Positions 1 through 8,873 of a stretch of DNA of 31,084 bases are shown piece after piece. The stretch covers positions 1 through 31,084 of the forward strand of contig JWZX01002819.1 of assembly GCA_001275005.1 (NCBI GenBank), written 5' to 3'. Within the stretch, counting starts at the first letter, position 1; each line of letters begins with the position of its first letter. The position numbers and the translations under genes were made by a program. This DNA comes from Chrysochromulina tobinii (Eukaryota > Haptophyta > Prymnesiales > Chrysochromulinaceae). Under the pieces are notes generated by a model. It saw only the letters and a list, made by a program, of their open reading frames with translations, was not told the DNA's origin and did no database searches.

Positions 1-1204
1 CGCGAAGACGCAGCACGCGGCACCGGCGCTGCTCGATGCGATCGCGGCGGAGTCGAGGCGGCAAGTGCGCAACTTCAAGCCGCAGAACCTTGCGAACGCG
101 GCGTGGTCGTACGCGACGTTGCAGCACGGGGCACCGGCGCTATTCGATGCGATCGCAGCAGAGGCGGCGCAGCGCTGGCGCGATTTCGCGCCGCAGGAGA
201 CTTCGAACTTGGCGTGGGCGTACGCGGCCGCCGACCACAGCTCGTGCGAGGTGCTCTTCGGCAGCGCAGCCTTTGTGGCCCACTGCGATGCAACGCAAGC
301 TGCCTTCATGCATGTGTCCTTGGCCCAGCTCCACCAGTGGCAGCTTTGGCTCGAGGAGCGAGGCGCCGCGTGGCCCCGACTACCTTTGCCGCTCGCCGAG
401 CGGTGCCACGCGGCTTTCGTCTCGAGGGCGCAGGGCGAACCCTCCAACCTGCAGCGTCATGTCGTCAGGGCGCTCAAGGCGCTCGGCCTCGAGCCCAAAG
501 AGGAGGTGCTCACTCCGCAGGGCTACTCCCTCGATGCGGTGGTCCGCATCTCGGGCTGCGAGGTGGCGATCGAGGTCGACGGGCCCTTCCACTTCGTGGG
601 CCGTGATCACTGGGTAGGCTCACTGGCGGGCGTGCCTCCGGTTGGCGTGCATCTCACGGGCTCGACGGCGCTCAAGCGGCGGCAGCTGCGTGCGGCGGGC
701 TGGGCACTGGTGTCGTTGCCGTACTGGGAGTGGAACACGTTCGAGTCCCATGACGCGCGATGTGCTGCATGGCAGCGGGAGCTTCTGGTGCGCGAGCTGG
801 GGGCAGCAGTGCGCAGTGCTCGGCCTCACGCCATCAAGGATGGCGACACGTCATCAACAGAGCGATTCGTGTCGCGATTTGTGCGCGAGGACGGCGATTC
901 GCCGCTACATAAAAAGAGGAAGATGGAAGGGGGGATGTCGCAACTGCCAGTCGTGGGTCCGCCACCCAACAGCATCCTGTCGCAACTGCCACCATCTGCG
1001 CAGATGCTGCGCAGCGTTCCGATGGCCCAGCATAGGTCGGGCGACGCGGGCACGCCCCGTGTAGCCAAAGGCCCCGCCAAGTGGGAATGCGGCCGGTGCA
1101 CCTTCCTCAACAACGGTGCGCATACCGAGTGCGAGATGTGCGGCCGAGTGCGTGTTGTGCACATCACGAATCCATTACCGGCAGCATCATGCTCTCATCC
1201 ATGA
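1..1204 (+). CDS. RAP-domain protein with helical repeats and a RanBP2-type zinc finger (5' end outside window)
   Basis: The frame is open from base 2, so the gene enters from the left; the GTG at 65 is only an internal valine. The visible part starts with two to three helical repeats of about 37 residues carrying F-x-PQ-x-x-x-NxAWxYA motifs. A RAP domain follows at about 446-740: the VAIEVDGPFHF core, then TGSTALKRRQL and a W-ALVSLPYWEW end. A basic KKRK patch lies near 908. The C-terminus (1082-1150) is a RanBP2-type zinc finger, W-x-C-x2-C-T-x3-N then C-x2-C. In known families, RAP proteins with helical repeats bind organellar RNA and act in its processing, stability or translation; the RAP fold resembles PD-(D/E)xK nucleases. 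An organellar RNA role is inferred, because the targeting end is not visible. The spacer between HF and TGST is longer than I would expect for RAP. Domain calls are firm, the function is not. Confidence 0.82.
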   Translation, partial: AKTQHAAPALLDAIAAESRRQVRNFKPQNLANAAWSYATLQHGAPALFDAIAAEAAQRWRDFAPQETSNLAWAYAAADHSSCEVLFGSAAFVAHCDATQAAFMHVSLAQLHQWQLWLEERGAAWPRLPLPLAERCHAAFVSRAQGEPSNLQRHVVRALKALGLEPKEEVLTPQGYSLDAVVRISGCEVAIEVDGPFHFVGRDHWVGSLAGVPPVGVHLTGSTALKRRQLRAAGWALVSLPYWEWNTFESHDARCAAWQRELLVRELGAAVRSARPHAIKDGDTSSTERFVSRFVREDGDSPLHKKRKMEGGMSQLPVVGPPPNSILSQLPPSAQMLRSVPMAQHRSGDAGTPRVAKGPAKWECGRCTFLNNGAHTECEMCGRVRVVHITNPLPAASCSHP

Positions 1205-1760
1205 TGGACCTTCTGCTTTCGAGCGCTGGTGTGCCTGCGTTCGCGTTCTGCGCCGACGCGGTGAAGGGTGAGCAGTTCGGTGCCGCGCACCCGCCGCACG
1301 AGAATCTTCCATGATCTCCCGTGTCCAGATCCGAGAAACCCACCCTAGTCAGTAATAGTGCAGCGCGGCGCGCCGGCTCGCCACGAGGCGAGTGGAATAT
1401 AAGCATCGTCTCTCAATATGAGGAACTTGAACAAAAGCTACCGTAAATACCGGATGTGTAGGATTGCCTTTTAATATGCTGCCTATATCCTACGGAGATT
1501 TACTACCGGTAGACCCATTGACGAAACCCACTGATTGCCTAATAAAGAGATGACGAAACTTAGCGAGGTCAGTGACGAAACTTCGACGAACCTTTTCCCG
1601 CACTTTCAGTGTCAGACACTCCAGTGTGACCCTTCGACTCTCAAACCTCGGCTCGGGGGGTCGGGTCCGGTCGCCTAGGGTCCGCGGAGGGGTTGACCTC
1701 GGAGGTCGGGGTCGGGGTCGGAGGGGGGTGTTTTCCCGAAAACGACACTGAATTTCCTGG

Positions 1761-1857
1761 ACTCGCTTCAGACCCGACCCGACCCGACCCGACCTCGACC
1801 TCGGAGCCCAATTTTCATATCGTATCCCCCGACCCGACCCCCTCCGACCCGACCCCA
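1761..1857. repeat. GACCC pentanucleotide-rich low-complexity tract
   Basis: Perfect and imperfect runs of GACCC, interrupted by GACCTC and a short AT-rich piece near 1810-1825. It lies in non-coding sequence between convergent genes. Confidence 0.7.
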
Positions 1858-1869
1858 TACTGGAGAGTC

Positions 1870-2479
1870 GTGACGCGCCGTGTTGGGCGCTTTTCATATC
1901 TGTACGATTTGGATTCCTATCTACCTTGTCCCCACGCAGCGATGGCCCCTGGATTATCGCTCTTCAGTAAAAAAATGGTGAGGCCTCCTGGGTTGAATCG
2001 GAATAAGCGCGGTATTGCAAGCCCAAAATATTGACCATCAGGGTTTATCACTAGCAAAGGTAGTTGCGCGAAGCGACGAAACATTCTACGAATCCAAACA
2101 CGCAACCTAAAAATCGTTCTCCGTGCGACATTTCGCATACTAATCCACCCTGGCAAGTTCACTGTAACACCAATTGAAGGGAGTCCTGGGTACAATGCGC
2201 CCTGCATCTCTGAGAGGCCCGGAATCAAATCATTTAAAGATCTAGGTGTCATTGTACGCACAGACGAATTACGTTCATAAAGACGTTCATACCTTCGTCG
2301 TTCTCTCACCTCACCTTGTCTTCTAAACATTTTGTCCGCCAACTTTTGCAAGTTATACTCAGCACGAGCATTGCGCAACGTTTGCCGAGCACTACCCTGC
2401 CATGATGGACCCACTGACAACATCGATTTCACACACAGCTTAGAAATTGCCGGTGTGACGCGCCGTGTTGGGCGCTTTT
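1870..2479. repeat. 25-bp direct-repeat pair bracketing about 560 bp
   Basis: An identical 25-bp sequence, starting GTGACGCGCC and ending GGGCGCTTTT, occurs at 1870-1894 and 2455-2479 in the same orientation, 585 bp apart. The bracketed segment is AT-richer than the surroundings and contains one minus-strand ORF that nearly fills it. Long identical direct repeats around such a segment suggest insertion, duplication or a small mobile element, but no terminal inverted repeats or known transposase are visible. Confidence 0.6.
1917..2432 (-). CDS. Unidentified 171-residue ORF between 25-bp direct repeats
   Basis: An open frame of 171 codons from ATG lies wholly between the repeats at 1870-1894 and 2455-2479. 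The product is strongly basic, with clusters such as RRQGEVRERRRYERLYER near residue 45 and RVWIRRMFRR near residue 125. I recognise no domain, signal peptide or clear membrane segment. Codon composition is unlike that of neighbouring GC-rich genes. It could be a remnant of a mobile element, a lineage-specific gene or a chance frame in AT-richer DNA; the last is quite possible. Confidence 0.2.
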   Translation of the reverse strand: MKSMLSVGPSWQGSARQTLRNARAEYNLQKLADKMFRRQGEVRERRRYERLYERNSSVRTMTPRSLNDLIPGLSEMQGALYPGLPSIGVTVNLPGWISMRNVARRTIFRLRVWIRRMFRRFAQLPLLVINPDGQYFGLAIPRLFRFNPGGLTIFLLKSDNPGAIAAWGQGR

Positions 2480-2796
2480 TGTGGCTAATGCAAGGTTAAT
2501 CCCAGATCCAAGTACAAGATCCTTCGAATGATCCGTAAAGGAATCCAAATCAATTGTCCTGTTATTCGTCGAAAGGCTAAAACCCAGCCCATGGGATTCC
2601 CTGGGAAATGAATAAGAGAAACGAACCTTTCTCTCACGCGTCTGAGGTGTTCTTGCCAAGGAATGCGTCGATCCATCAACATCTGCATGTCAAAAGAGAC
2701 ATTTGGCTCCTGTATTTCACTATATTCCGCGTCGTTTTGCCTTAAGAGTTCGGTGCTGGGCGGGGGCGAGCGACTTCTCGAAACTAACTAAGTGAA

Positions 2797-5700
2797 CTAA
2801 ACCGTGTACTGCGTCTGCACCGTACAGGTTGATGAAGGAACGCTCGCTAACCTCGGAGAATCAGGCATGCCGCTAGATGAGGCAGCTCGAATGGCCATGG
2901 CAGCTTTACCACCCGATGCAGCCAAGCGCGAGAGGGAGAGCGACCAGCGCTCGCGCATCGACGTCTTTGGCTGCGTGCCCGGCGCCGAGACCAGCCGCGG
3001 CAACGCCAACCGCGGCGAGGCTGCCACCTCGATCGGCGGAAGCACAAGCGGAGGAAGCACAGGCGGTAGCATCTCTGTGCTCACGGCCTGCGCAGGCGCG
3101 GGCGAGCCTGGCGGCGGTACCGCGGGCGGTGGTTGAAGCTCGGAGGTAAGCGCATGTTTGAGCAGCTCCTCGAGCGGTGGATATCCCGTCGGCGAGGTCG
3201 CGAGATATGCAGCCAGATGGCTCGTCGGTGACGTCATCGACTCGCGCGGCGAGGGCGTCGGCGGCACCATATCAGCAATGGAGGCGTCGCGCTCCTCCCG
3301 GGGTGTCGAGACCCAGCACATCGCCTCCTGCCCTCGGCCGCTGTCGTCAGCGAGGGAGCTGCAGCTGCGCCGCGTGCGGTTCGTGGGGCATCCGGTGCCC
3401 GAGAGGCTCGGAGTGGTCGATACGGCGCCTTGCCATTCCCTAGGGGGCCCTCCGAGGCGACCACGTGGCTGGGCGGCAGGCTGGGCCTTGAGGTGGAGCC
3501 GCGCGTGGCCTGGATCAGTTGAGGGGATGACACGTACGTATGTCTCCGGCACCAGGCCCTCGTCCCCTTTGGCATTGACCGCCATAATCCACCCGGATGG
3601 TGTCGCGATGCGGTCGGGGTCCTCGAGCACCCAGAGCTGCTCTCCTGGAGTGAGGCTGAGCTCTGTAACCGCCTCCGCCCGAAACCAACCTAGGGAGATC
3701 GCCGCCGAGATGTGAGGCCGGTGCGGCGCCGCCTCGGCGGAGGTGATCACGCCCGCGCGCACCTGCCGCTTCACTTGGCTCCAGTGCGACCTCGCCGCTG
3801 CCGCCCGCTCCTGCATCGAGCCTGTCTCCATAGCTGTGATGCGCCTCTCCTCCATCTCTCGCACCTGATGAGGGGGACAATCAGAGGTCATGAGTGGCAA
3901 TCAGTGAGAGGCAATCAGCGAGCTCCTTCATCTCGCACCATCTCCAAGGCCATCAGCGCCTCGGTCGAGCCGCCTAGCATAGTTGGTAGCTGCGCCTCGG
4001 TCGAGCCGCCTAGCATAGTTGGTAGCTGCGCCTCGGTCGAGCCGCCTAGCTGCGCGTCGGTCAGAGTCGTCAGAGTCGCTGGTTTAGCGGGGAGTGCCTT
4101 CGGCCACTCTAGTACCCAAGTCGGGGACGCCGTCGTGGGCAGCCCCTCTACCTCGCCGTCGCGTGCAAAGACGCCTCCTCCTGGCTCGGCTTGCCTCTCA
4201 CTGATTGCCACTGATGACATCGGATTGCCCCCCTCATCAAAGACGCCTCCTCCTGGCTCGGCTCGCCTCCCTCTCGATCCGACGTTATCAACGCCCCCAT
4301 CCTGCGCGCTGTCATGGGCGCTACCGACGCCCCCATCCTGCGCGCGCGCCTCCCTCGCTTCGAGTTCCTCAATGGCGCGTCGCTCCTCCTCAATCTCCGC
4401 GAGCTCCAGCTCGAGCACCGCGTCGCTCCTCCCCAATCTCCGCGAGCTCGCCTCCATCTCCGCCAATCTCCGCGAGCTCGCCTCAATCTCCGCGAGCTCC
4501 TTCCGCTCGAGCTCGAGCACCGCATCGCGCGCCACCCCCTCGACGATGGCTGAGGCCGTTCGGATCGCGGTCGTAGCTGCAAGCGAGTGGCGAGCCGCCA
4601 CGCTTGCCACTGTGTCACGCCGAGGTCCCTTCTCTCCGATGGCTGTCGCCATGCCGGTGAACGAGCGATACGGATCGTCTGGCGCATACTCGGGAGTGTT
4701 CTGCTCAGTCTCCGCACCCCGCGCCTCTCCCTGTGCCGGTACCTGTGCCTCCTCCTGCGCCTCTTGGCGCGTCCTGAAAGGGGTCCTACTTGTGCCTCGA
4801 GGGGCCTCGCGTTGCTCGTCTGCGCCGAACGTGCCCATCCTGCCGCTGCCCAGCACGACGCCCAACCTGCCGCTGCCGAGCGTCGTGCTGGGCGTCGAGA
4901 GCACCCCGAGCGTCGTGGTGGGCGCCGAGAGCACCCCGAGCGTCGTGGTGGGCGCCGAGAGCACCCCGATCGATGACAGACGACTCATGGCGCGTTTCCT
5001 CCTCGCCTCGTCAAGTAATCGCGCCGCCATCGACGTGATGCGCTCCGGCTCCCTTGCCGTCATCATCATGGCCATCGATGACGGCGGGGGTGTCCCGGCC
5101 GCTGATGCTGGTGTGGGCGACGGCGAGGGCGGCGACAGCGGCGACAGCGGCAACAGCGGAGTCGCCGTCTCTACATGAAGCCCTGACGGCAGTGGCAGAG
5201 GAACCACAGGCGTAGCAGCAGCAGCAGCAGCAGTCGCCGTGGCCGTGGCGGGAGTGCTCTGTCGCCGTGGCCGTGGCTGCAGCAGGAACAGTCGCCGTGG
5301 TGTGAGGACGCTGTCGACGTGAGGATCGCAAGAGCGTGGAGATGGCACGGAGCTGGACGTAGGCGCAGGTGCAGTCGCATGGAACATTGATGGCAGGTAG
5401 GAGGCCATGGTAGGAGTAGGGGTGACACCACAAGGGTCATCCCCCTCGGTAGGAGTAGGGGGGGCACCACCAGGGTGGTCCTCGGCCGCGATTGGAGCTG
5501 TGAATGGAGCTGTGAATGGAGCCGGCAGCCGTGCAGGCCGAGGGAGCAGACGAACGGACGATGCTGTCGGCGCGTGCAAGGGCAGCGGTGGCACGGACGG
5601 CGGGGGAGTCGACGTGGCTGCCGCAGCAGCAGCAGCAGCTGGCCCAATGTACAGGAGCGACGGCGTGCAACTCGGCGGCCTGCCGGTAGCTCTATGCGGC

Positions 5701-7252
5701 CGGTCTGACCGGTCTGGTGAAACGTGCTTACCGGCCACCGGCCGGCATGCCACTGCGAGTTCAACCTTCTGCCCTGAGATCCGTGTCCCCGAGATATCCC
5801 CCGAGATCTCCGAGATCCGTGCCCCCGGCGCCCCCGAGATATCCCCCGAGATCCCCGAGATCCGTGCCCCCGGCGCCCCCGAGATATCCCCCGAGATCTC
5901 CGAGATCCGTGCCCCCGCCTCCACGTCGCCAGCGGTAGCGATGGGGACCTTCTGTGAATGCGGGAGGAAGCGTAGGCTACGTCGTGAGGGCGAGGCCATG
6001 AGTGCACAGTTCCCCACAGGGCGAGGGCTCGGTACCAACCCCGTGCGGCGCAGGCGTTGCGCCGCCTCAAGGTACAACGCGCCGCCGTTCACAGAGCGGT
6101 TCACAGTGCCGCCCATGCTGCCACACGAGCCTGTGGATGGGACTGGCGCGCCGTCCTCGTCCTCGTCCAAGGGCAAGTACCGGTAGCCAGCGCGGCCGGC
6201 TAAGAACGCTCCGCCACCGTTCTCGTCATGGCAGTCGATGATGAGCCGGCGCGGCGTCTTGCGGTCGGCGCGCGTACCGGGCTCCAGGCAGCTCGCATAC
6301 CGGTACGCACGCAAGCAGCCGCTCAGGCAGTCACAGCAGTAAGCGTCCAAGCAGTCCTGTGCATCGTCGCAGCCGCGCTGGCACTCCCGATGCATGCGAC
6401 GCCTGCACTCCCGATCCCCGAGCGAGCAGCTACGTCGGAGGCTCGGTGAGCACCAGCACACGAGCGCTACTGCCGCCACAGCAAGCAGGGTCGCGCTTGC
6501 CATCCCGAGTAGTGCGGCGGGGCCCTCCCCGAGGTGCCATGTGTCGGCGTCCTTGCGCTCCGGTGTTTGTGCTGAGGCCGTTGCCAACGCGAACGCGCCG
6601 ACGGCGAGGCGTGCCGCCCGCACACTTAGATGCGCCACGCCATCTCCGAGCCGCACGAAGCCCTCATGCGACGCGTGAGAGACACTCTCAACACGACGCT
6701 CAAGGGAAGTGCCTCATACCTTTCTCTCACCGACTGCCCAAGCATCACCAGCCAGGGCGGGGCAGAGGGGGGCGGAGGCTGGGCCGGCGGCTGAATGGGG
6801 GGTTGGGAAGGAGGTGGTGGCGCCAACGGCGGCGGCGGTGCTGAAGGTGGCGGCGGCGACGGCGGCGGCGGAGCCAAAGGCGGCGGGTCCAACGGCGGTG
6901 GTGGCGAGGGTGGAGGTACCAATGGCGGTGGAGGCGAGGGCGTAGGTAGTAACGGTGGGGGTACCGACGGCGGCAGCGACGGCGGTAGCAGTGGCGGCTG
7001 TGGCGGCAGCGCCGGCGGCAGCGACGGAGGCAGCAATGGGGGCAGCGACGGCGGCAGCGACGGCGGCAGCGACGGGTACGGAAACGACGGCGGCCAGGGC
7101 ATGGCTGGCGGCAGCAGCGGAGGCGGCGGAGCAGCGAAGCGGTGTGCAAACCACCATGTCTCACACGCAACAAGCAAGAGGGTCGCCCCTGTGCGAACAC
7201 GACGCGACTCACACACATGCTCGGTGGGTGTGAAGAAGGGCGCAGAGGGCAT
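2797..7252 (-). CDS. Large membrane protein: Pro-rich region, TM segment, Cys-rich and repeat-rich regions, coiled coil, SH3
   Basis: Reconstructed from three pieces. A Pro-rich exon (about 7252-6730; PPPSPPPP-like) ends near LVMLGQS before a gtgaga donor; the next acceptor, around 6650-6690, is unsettled. A long exon (about 6690-3939) follows. A 74-nt phase-0 intron (3938-3865, gtgcga...tcatcag) joins it to the last exon (3864-2797). In order: a hydrophobic stretch and a probable TM helix (about 6518-6450, ASATLLAVAAVALVCW), a Cys-rich segment (about 6455-6285), Ser/Pro/Thr-rich disordered repeats, a Glu/Arg-rich coiled coil (about 4560-4290), and an SH3 domain (about 3687-3526) with ELSLTPGEQL, a Trp and GLVPETYVRV. 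SH3 domains bind Pro-rich ligands, so a membrane-linked scaffold or signalling role is an inference. The ATG at 7252 and any signal peptide are uncertain, and the frame overlaps the end of the upstream gene. I know no family with this exact architecture. Confidence 0.6.
3865..3938 (-). repeat. 74-nt intron whose start copies the next exon
   Basis: On the minus strand the intron opens with gtgcgagatgaaggag (3938-3923), and the following exon opens at 3864 with gtgcgagagatggaggag. Between them are ctgattgcc-type repeats ending in tcatcag. Splicing is phase 0 and joins a coiled-coil stretch smoothly (EM then VREMEE). Confidence 0.7.
3956..4056. repeat. 36-bp in-frame tandem repeat, about 2.8 copies
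   Basis: Units start at 3956, 3992 and 4028. On the minus strand they encode the 12-residue repeat GGSTEAQLPTML near the end of the long exon of the SH3 protein. Near-identity points to recent expansion. Confidence 0.85.
4167..4263. repeat. 25-bp direct duplication around a TGATTGCC-type spacer, antisense to the gene and translated
   Basis: Identical 25-bp copies lie at 4167-4191 and 4239-4263. The 47-bp spacer reads, on the plus strand, ctgattgccactgatgac and so on to ccctcatc, which is the intron-filler sequence seen elsewhere. Here it is opposite to the direction of transcription. The offset is 72 bp, so the minus-strand frame continues and the repeat appears in protein as AEPGGGVF twice. 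Confidence 0.75.
4879..4968. repeat. 30-bp in-frame tandem repeat, 3 copies
   Basis: Three near-identical 30-bp units encode the 10-residue repeat GVLSAPTTTL in the disordered part of the SH3 protein (minus strand). Confidence 0.85.
5791..5913. repeat. 45-bp in-frame tandem repeat, about 2.7 copies
   Basis: Units start at 5791, 5836 and 5881 and encode GARISEISGDISGAP on the minus strand. The unit contains nested GAGAT words, so the array is also locally repetitive at about 9-10 bp. Confidence 0.85.
6178..6305. other. Two coding copies of TACCGGTA
   Basis: Exact TACCGGTA palindromes at 6178-6185 and 6298-6305 fall inside the SH3-protein exon, where they encode Tyr-Arg-Tyr. They are listed as a background comparison for the upstream copies and are probably not regulatory. 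Confidence 0.5.
6795..7130 (-). repeat. Pro-rich low-complexity coding tract (Gly-rich if read on the plus strand)
   Basis: Degenerate GGCGGC/GGTGGC-type triplet repeats over about 340 bp. On the minus strand they encode alternating PPP, SLPP and APPP motifs, in frame with the proposed first exon of the SH3 membrane protein. The plus-strand reading is a Gly-rich frame with no supporting domain. Confidence 0.7.
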
Positions 7253-8873
7253 CTGATGCGTTCGAAGGGGACGCGAGCACGCGTATACCGACGGCGCAGA
7301 GGCATGGGCCACACGAACGGTCGAGAAGCATCGAGAAGCATCGAGATGCTTCACCAACGGCGCCGAGGCATGGGCCACACGAGCGGCAGCATCGAGATGC
7401 ATCGAGATGCATCGCCGGGGATCGCCAAGGGCCCAGCACAGCCTGAGCGAATGACAGGCCTCGTATGTGCTCAGCTTTCGAAGCCACCTGGGCTACCAAC
7501 TGGGCTACCACTTGGGCTACCACCTGGGCTGCCGGCGATTGAGGTAACATCATGGGCGTGCCGCTACTCCTCTCCTCTTCATCCTGCGTGTGCACCTGCG
7601 ACGAGAGCGAGGGTGGCGACACTGCCTTCTCCACCGCCTTCGGACTCGGAGCGAGATCAAACATTTCAACTGCACTCGCAGCCCCGACGGGTGCAGCACT
7701 GCCATCATGGGCGCTATCACGGGCATCGATCAAGGCCGAGGCGGTGCCCATGACAGCGCTTATTGAGGAGGACGAAGAGGCTTCGTACCTAATTAGGGAC
7801 GAAGAGGCTTCGTACCTAATTAGGGACGAAGAGGCTTCTGCATTCGTAAGGTCGCGAGATTGCGACGTGGATGCAGCGAGGTCGCGAGATTGCGACGTGG
7901 ATGCAGCGAGGTCGCGAGATTGCGAGGTCGATGCAGCGAGGTCACGAGATTGCGAGGTCGTCCGAGATGCCGCAACCGACTTCGAGGCCCTCTCCATGGC
8001 TGCGTAAACCATGCTCTGCGCGGCTGAGCGCTCCGCACCAACACGCTCGCTGACCCTGCCGCGTTCTCGACTGATGCGCTGAAAGCTTCGGCTAGCACGA
8101 TGTGCGCCCGACGCCTGGGCGGTGGCTCTCTCCATGCTATACGCCTGTGGCGGCATAGGAAACTTGAGAAGAGACGAAGGACGGTCGGGACTGATGGTAC
8201 GCTCAGGGACGGCAGCAAGATGATCCGGTTGCATGCACGTCGACGGCGGTGAGCTGGGCGTGCGCAGTGCTGTTGTGCCGAACTCGGCAACATTGTCCAC
8301 CTTGTCCGGCGATCGTGCTGGCGCTAGCACGCCACTGGCCTCGGTAACGCTAATGGCCTTGGCGCCTCCCATGCGACCGTCAACAGCGGGTTGCGGAAGG
8401 GCCGCATCGGGTCGCTGCGCCTGGGCGAATATCGTCTCGTCCGTCTTGTCCACCTTGGTTGCCAGTCGCTCCGCCTCCGCCGCCGCCTCCTCCGCTCCAG
8501 CCGCTTCCTCTGCTTGGTCCGCCTCTACCTCCGCCATCAGACGCTTCGCCTCCGCCACTAGGCGTTCCGCCGCAGCTTCTCCTGCGGGCGGCAGCTTCTC
8601 CTCGGAAAAGCGCTCCACTTTGGGCGGCGCGCCCGCAGCCCAGTCACTGCTCGCTTCCATCGTGGAACATGGCTGCCTCAGGGCGGGCTGCGCCACCAAA
8701 TTGAGCAGGTTGGCAGACCGGAGAAGAAGTAATTCTCCATTGGCTCGCCTGCGCACGCGCCAGCGAGCAACGGGTTCGTCAATGAAGCCGAGCACCTCTA
8801 CGTGCTCACCGTTGAGCCCACTTCGCGGTCCAAGGAGGCCGACGACGCAAGCGTTGACGGCAAAAGCTTCCAT
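7209..8873 (-). CDS. Repeat-rich coiled-coil protein with an N-terminal LNG...LRxxNL-type motif
   Basis: An open frame from an ATG at 8873 to a stop at 7209, about 554 residues. Near the N-terminus, LNGEHVEVLGF, ARWRVRRR and GELLLLRSANL match a short beta-rich motif common in protist proteins, often next to MYND or ankyrin domains. An Ala/Glu-rich coiled coil follows (about 8640-8450). Then come disordered Ser/Ala/Pro-rich sequence, 30-bp repeats (TSQSRDLAAS, four copies), 27-bp repeats (YEASSSLIR) and a 12-bp repeat (AQVV). The last ~80 residues are Cys-rich and overlap the proposed start of the downstream gene, so the true 3' end may be cut off by a splice site I cannot place. It is possible, though less likely, that this and the SH3 gene are one transcription unit. 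No enzyme motif is seen; function unknown. Confidence 0.5.
   Translation of the reverse strand: MEAFAVNACVVGLLGPRSGLNGEHVEVLGFIDEPVARWRVRRRANGELLLLRSANLLNLVAQPALRQPCSTMEASSDWAAGAPPKVERFSEEKLPPAGEAAAERLVAEAKRLMAEVEADQAEEAAGAEEAAAEAERLATKVDKTDETIFAQAQRPDAALPQPAVDGRMGGAKAISVTEASGVLAPARSPDKVDNVAEFGTTALRTPSSPPSTCMQPDHLAAVPERTISPDRPSSLLKFPMPPQAYSMERATAQASGAHRASRSFQRISRERGRVSERVGAERSAAQSMVYAAMERASKSVAASRTTSQSRDLAASTSQSRDLAASTSQSRDLAASTSQSRDLTNAEASSSLIRYEASSSLIRYEASSSSSISAVMGTASALIDARDSAHDGSAAPVGAASAVEMFDLAPSPKAVEKAVSPPSLSSQVHTQDEEERSSGTPMMLPQSPAAQVVAQVVAQLVAQVASKAEHIRGLSFAQAVLGPWRSPAMHLDASRCCRSCGPCLGAVGEASRCFSMLLDRSCGPCLCAVGIRVLASPSNASDALCALLHTHRACV
7291..7422. repeat. 66-bp tandem duplication
   Basis: Two copies start at 7291 and 7357, each with GAGGCATGGGCCACACGA followed by ATCGAGAAGC/ATCGAGATGC words that are themselves short tandem repeats. 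It lies where the two minus-strand gene models meet. Confidence 0.7.
7488..7535. repeat. 12-bp tandem repeat, 4 copies
   Basis: CTGGGCTACCAA-like units encode AQVVAQVVAQLVAQV on the minus strand. Confidence 0.8.
7771..7960. repeat. Adjacent 27-bp (about 2.5x) and 30-bp (about 4x) coding repeats
   Basis: 27-bp units start at 7771, 7798 and 7825; 30-bp units begin near 7849 with GTCGCGAGAT at 7851, 7881, 7911 and (one change) 7941. Both unit sizes keep the minus-strand frame. Confidence 0.85.

Larger units (their letters stand above)
1205..2796. other. Gene-poor, AT-richer stretch with low-complexity and direct repeats
   Basis: About 1.6 kb between two convergent genes. Base composition is clearly more AT-rich than in the flanking genes. 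It holds three TGACGAAAC words between 1518 and 1583, a GACCC-rich low-complexity run (1761-1857), one TACCGGTA palindrome (1504-1511) and a 25-bp direct-repeat pair. Minus-strand ORFs at 2429-2688 contain a short motif DRRIPWQEHL that faintly recalls reverse-transcriptase-like tails, far too weak to call. I see no convincing gene. Confidence 0.5.

Noticed and set aside
1870..2479. 25-bp direct repeats as LTRs of a retroelement
   Set aside because: Far too short for LTRs, and no reverse transcriptase, integrase or primer-binding site is identifiable between them.
3712..6186. Long plus-strand open frames (3712-5178 and 5407-6186)
   Set aside because: They are antisense to the minus-strand frame that carries the TM segment, coiled coil and, after a clean splice, the SH3 domain. 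The plus-strand products are Ser/Arg/Pro-rich with no domain.
6795..7256. Plus-strand Gly-rich frame that looks like a Gly-rich structural protein
   Set aside because: It is the complement of the Pro-rich minus-strand exon. No signal peptide or domain supports the plus reading.
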